The position numbers and the translations under genes were made by a program. This document shows positions 61,402 through 64,000 of a stretch of 64,000 bases of DNA, in pieces. The DNA comes from Actinophytocola sp963729115. GTDB lineage: Bacteria > Actinomycetota > Actinomycetes > Mycobacteriales > Pseudonocardiaceae. Position 1 is the stretch's first letter; every line of letters starts with the position of its first letter. The DNA lies in assembly GCA_963729115.1 (NCBI GenBank), contig CAVSMR010000011.1, forward strand, positions 372,001 to 436,000. Reading direction: 5' to 3'. The notes below the pieces were generated by a model. That model saw nothing but the letters and a program-made list of their open reading frames with translations, had not been told where the DNA came from and ran no database searches.

Positions 61402-62520
61402 TCAGCGCAGCGGGATCCGCACGATCGAGCCGGTGCCCGCGCAGGTGCCGCAGTTGGACACGTACGCCGACGAGCCGCGGATCGCGAGGCCGCCCGGGGT
61501 GTTGAGCCCGGCGCTGGCGACGACCCGGCCCGGCTTGCCGTGGCTCACCTTGATCAGCGCGCCGGTCGGGTCACCGGAGAGCAGGCCGTTCCGGGCGATC
61601 TCGAGCACGTACAGCGTGCGGTCCGGCCCGAAGGCCAGGTCGATGATGTTGGTGAAGCCGCTCGCGTAGACCTTCGGCGCCTTGCCCGGCACCACGCGGA
61701 ACACCCGCGCGGAGCCCACCTGGAACGGGAACCCGGTGAGCGTGCCGACGTAGTACGCCCCGTCCGGACCGCGCACGACCGAGGTCGGCACGGCCTGCAT
61801 CGGGATCTTCGTGCCCGGCGGCAGGCCGAGGAACGGCGGCGCGTCCACGAGCTGCTCGGGGAACGTCGCGACGAGCGAGACCTTCGCCTTGTTCGACACG
61901 CGCACGAGCGAGTTGCCGCCCGCGTCGGCCACGAGCTCGCCGTCCCGGGTCGCCAGCACCGCCTGCGGGTTGCTGTCCGGCGGCTGCACGCCGTCCGGGT
62001 TGACCCGGCCCTCGAAGCCCGCGATGTCGGCGACCTGGCGGACGCCGTACCGCGACGCACGCAGCAGCCAGCCATTCGCCCGCTGCCCGGCCGCCGGCAG
62101 GCCCGCCCGGGCCGCCGGGTCCGCGCCGAGGCCGACGGTGAGGTACAGGTCGTGCCCGCGGAAGGACACGTCCGACGGACCGATGGCGTTGCCGCCGCCG
62201 TCCTGGTCGCCGATGGACGGCAGGCCCTTCGCGACGCGCGACTTCTTGCCGTGGCTGATCTTGGTGACGGCGCCGGAGGTGCCGAAGCACGCCGTGTCGC
62301 CCTCGGGTCCGACAAGGCACGGCCCGGCGCCCCCGCGCCCGGACTCCGCTACGTAGAGTGATCCGTCTGGCCCGAAGGTGAGACCGCGCGGATTGTCAAG
62401 ACCGGTCGCGACTGTCGTCATTCCGGAATTCGCGACCGCGGTTCCCGGAACGACCAGAATGGAGCAGGCCGTGACGGCCGCGACGACCGCAGCGGCCAGA
62501 CGAGCCCTGGTGGCACGCAT
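61402..62520 (-). CDS. Secreted ScyD/ScyE-family beta-propeller-like protein
   Basis: 372 residues. Signal peptide (AAAVVAAVTACSILVVPGTAVA), then the ScyD/E pattern VATGLDNPRGLTFGPDGSLYVAESGRGG, VNPDGVQPPDSNPQAVLA, and NIIDLAFGPDRTLYVLEI. Related to NHL/six-bladed propellers; extracellular role unknown. ATG 62520 has GAGAGG 7 bases upstream; the longer start at 62526 is too close to it. Confidence 0.87.
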   Translation of the reverse strand: MRATRARLAAAVVAAVTACSILVVPGTAVANSGMTTVATGLDNPRGLTFGPDGSLYVAESGRGGAGPCLVGPEGDTACFGTSGAVTKISHGKKSRVAKGLPSIGDQDGGGNAIGPSDVSFRGHDLYLTVGLGADPAARAGLPAAGQRANGWLLRASRYGVRQVADIAGFEGRVNPDGVQPPDSNPQAVLATRDGELVADAGGNSLVRVSNKAKVSLVATFPEQLVDAPPFLGLPPGTKIPMQAVPTSVVRGPDGAYYVGTLTGFPFQVGSARVFRVVPGKAPKVYASGFTNIIDLAFGPDRTLYVLEIARNGLLSGDPTGALIKVSHGKPGRVVASAGLNTPGGLAIRGSSAYVSNCGTCAGTGSIVRIPLR

Positions 62521-62685
62521 GGACATACCTCTCTTCGAATAGGCCCCCAATGTCCAGCGGTCTCCTTCGAGGAGAGCCCGAACAGGGATTCGAAGATCGC
62601 CGGCGTGTCGTTGTGATTGGATCACTAATGCATCACTTCGACAAATACTCTCACGAATATCGGGTATTATTATCACCGTGTGTAG

Positions 62686-63207
62686 TCACTGTCCGGAGGC
62701 CTGTCGCCGCTCGATCACGCCACGTACGAACGCCGCCTGCCCTGCGTGCTGCAGGTCGTCGGAGATCACGCTGACGAGCCGCACGGCCAGCGTCACCGGC
62801 GGATCCCAGGCGCGGTCGACGACCCGCGGCAAGTCGTCGTCGGTGAGCGTGGCGACGAAGGCGACGGTGCGTTCGTGGGTGGCGTCGAGGTAGCCGAGGA
62901 GCAGGTGGGCATCCGCCTCGACCTCGGCCACGTCGGCCGCGCGGTGCCCGTACCCGGTATCGCCGGGCGGGAACGGCAGCCCGAACCGGTCGGCCCAGCC
63001 GGCCGTGGTCCACACCTGTTCGCGGCCGGCCGCGGCCGCGACGTGGTCGTCCTGGATGCGGGTCAGGTGCCAGACGAGCCAGGCGATCGAGTTCGCCGCC
63101 GGGTCGATCCGGTGGGTGAGCTCGGCCGGCGAGAGGCCGGACACGGCACCGTGCACCACGGAACGGATGCGGTCGAAGGCGTCGGCGAGCAGCTCTGCGG
63201 AGGTCAC
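62686..63207 (-). CDS. DinB-like (DUF664) metal-dependent hydrolase-type protein
   Basis: 173 residues. DinB superfamily histidine triad: WLVWHLTRIQDDH and late DDLQHAGQAAFVRG. These four-helix proteins include mycothiol-dependent enzymes in actinomycetes. The gene's stop is 165 bases from the ScyD/E start; the gap holds an AT-rich promoter region and no gene. Confidence 0.87.
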   Translation of the reverse strand: MTSAELLADAFDRIRSVVHGAVSGLSPAELTHRIDPAANSIAWLVWHLTRIQDDHVAAAAGREQVWTTAGWADRFGLPFPPGDTGYGHRAADVAEVEADAHLLLGYLDATHERTVAFVATLTDDDLPRVVDRAWDPPVTLAVRLVSVISDDLQHAGQAAFVRGVIERRQASGQ

Positions 63208-63216
63208 GCTCCGACG

Positions 63217-63690
63217 CTAGCCGCGCCCACCGACAACACCGGTCCGCGCGGCGGGCGGGAAGCGGCGGACCCACGCGCGCTGCCACGGGGTCTCCACGGC
63301 CTTCGCGTGGTAGTTCTCCCGTGCCCAGCCGACCCCGGCGGCGGCCGGAACGCCGGCGAGGATCGCGAGGCAGGCGATGACCGTGCCGGTCCGGCCGACC
63401 CCGCCGCCGCACGCGACCTCCACCCGCTCCCCCGCGCGGGCGCGCTCGTGCAGCGCGCGGAGGTGGCCGATGGCGAGGTCGCGGTCGGCCGGCAGCCCGA
63501 AGTCCGGCCACTCGAGCCATGCCTGCGGCCACGCGAGCACGTCCCGGTGGCGCAGCCAAAGCCGGCGGCTCCCGAGGTAGAGACCGAAGTCGGGCGTGGG
63601 GCCGGCCGGGGCGGGGTCGCGCAGGCCCCGGCCACGCACCCACGCCCGGTCGGGCAGCTGGATGGCGCCGAACAGCGGTTCGGGTGTCAT
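63217..63690 (-). CDS. Protein-tyrosine-phosphatase-like protein
   Basis: 157 residues. The phosphatase loop is ACGGGVGRTGT (CX5R), which fits dual-specificity/PTP members. No transmembrane segment. ATG 63690 is preceded by GATGAT at 6 bases (leaderless-like); a longer frame upstream has no support. It is 9 bases before the DinB-like gene on the same strand. Confidence 0.87.
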   Translation of the reverse strand: MTPEPLFGAIQLPDRAWVRGRGLRDPAPAGPTPDFGLYLGSRRLWLRHRDVLAWPQAWLEWPDFGLPADRDLAIGHLRALHERARAGERVEVACGGGVGRTGTVIACLAILAGVPAAAGVGWARENYHAKAVETPWQRAWVRRFPPAARTGVVGGRG

Positions 63691-63946
63691 GCCCCGATCA
63701 TCGCTCAGGGCGGCTTGCTCATTCGCTTCTCCTTTGTTTCCCACCCACTGACCGGACAGGAAATGCGTGGCCCTGCTCCGAGCCGGGCCGCCGCCGGCCC
63801 CAATTGTTATTGCCGCGGCCTGGCTCATTTTCCTAATCCCGATGTCAGGCCGATCGGCGCCATGACACGACCGGCACCGGTGAGATACGGTGCGCCTAAC
63901 AAACCACCAGGTCTGCATGCATCATCACCTCACCCTGGAGCAACCC
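63691..63946 (+). promoter_or_regulatory. Upstream region of the second lsr2
   Basis: A 256-base gap, AT-richer in its middle (CCAATTGTTATTGCC). TACGGT near 63888 and CTGGAG at 63935-63940 are the likely promoter and ribosome site of the second lsr2. No gene is seen. Confidence 0.35.
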
Positions 63947-64000
63947 ATGGCACAGAAGGTCCTTGTACAGCTCATTGACGACCTCGACGGTGCGGCGTCC
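63947..64000 (+). CDS. lsr2: Second Lsr2 paralogue (cut by window end)
   Basis: Only 18 codons are visible: MAQKVLVQLIDDLDG, matching the first Lsr2 with a Val-to-Ile change. GGAG lies 6 bases before the ATG. The start identifies it as an lsr2 paralogue; the rest lies beyond the window. Confidence 0.9.
   Translation, partial: MAQKVLVQLIDDLDGAAS

Overview
The window is very GC-rich, with GTG starts, Lsr2 and WhiB proteins, Ser/Thr kinases, actinobacterial TANNNT leaderless starts and long secreted modular enzymes. This fits a high-GC actinomycete (Actinomycetota); the Lsr2 sequence and gene mix look like Pseudonocardiaceae, but I cannot fix the genus. Almost all of the window is coding. No insertion sequence, integrase or CRISPR array was seen.

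Layout. 1-3010: tail of a secreted sugar-dehydrogenase/PKD/CBM6 protein and a Tat-exported ThuA/discoidin protein. 3245-9982: WhiB, Zn-alcohol dehydrogenase, DUF2330, cupin, Lsr2, a broken ogt, a TetR-like regulator, patatin lipase and a DUF574 methyltransferase. 10029-16429: Ser/Thr kinase with an extracellular CBM2-like sensor, class A penicillin-binding protein, CYTH-like protein, RDD membrane protein, epimerase. 16455-25193: BtrH-like protein, MetE-like methyltransferase, FAD oxidase, secreted esterase, truncated haemoglobin, methyltransferase, acyl-CoA ligase, DUF4230. 25188-32149: a tightly overlapping six-gene operon for a membrane complex related to energy-converting hydrogenases, in the order I remember for M. 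tuberculosis Rv0082-Rv0087, but with the nickel-iron ligands missing.

32294-42647: pentapeptide-repeat protein, TetR with twin operators facing an FAD monooxygenase, lipoprotein, ureohydrolase, YjbR-like protein, an orphan LanM lanthipeptide synthetase, alpha/beta hydrolase and a vanadium haloperoxidase-like protein. 42684-48972: a complete selenocysteine set (selA, selB, tRNA-Sec, selD) with a crotonase and a GntR regulator between. The selenoprotein itself is not in the window; formate dehydrogenase is the usual one. 49007-54832: 6-phosphogluconate dehydrogenase, GPP34, a two-gene ABC exporter next to a degenerate kinase, polysaccharide deacetylase. 54988-64000: TetR, a large SARP/AfsR-type regulator with a likely target repeat in front of a second FAD monooxygenase, DUF305 lipoprotein, a chitin-type AA10 LPMO with two DasR-like operators, ScyD/E-like secreted protein, DinB-like and tyrosine-phosphatase-like proteins, and the start of a second lsr2.

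Connections. The hydrogenase-like complex and the selenocysteine genes are about 10 kb apart and could serve formate metabolism together, which is inference. Regulation is unusually readable here: twin TetR sites, 22-bp direct repeats at SARP spacing, DasR boxes, and at least eight genes whose start codon lies 6-8 bases after a TANNNT -10 box.
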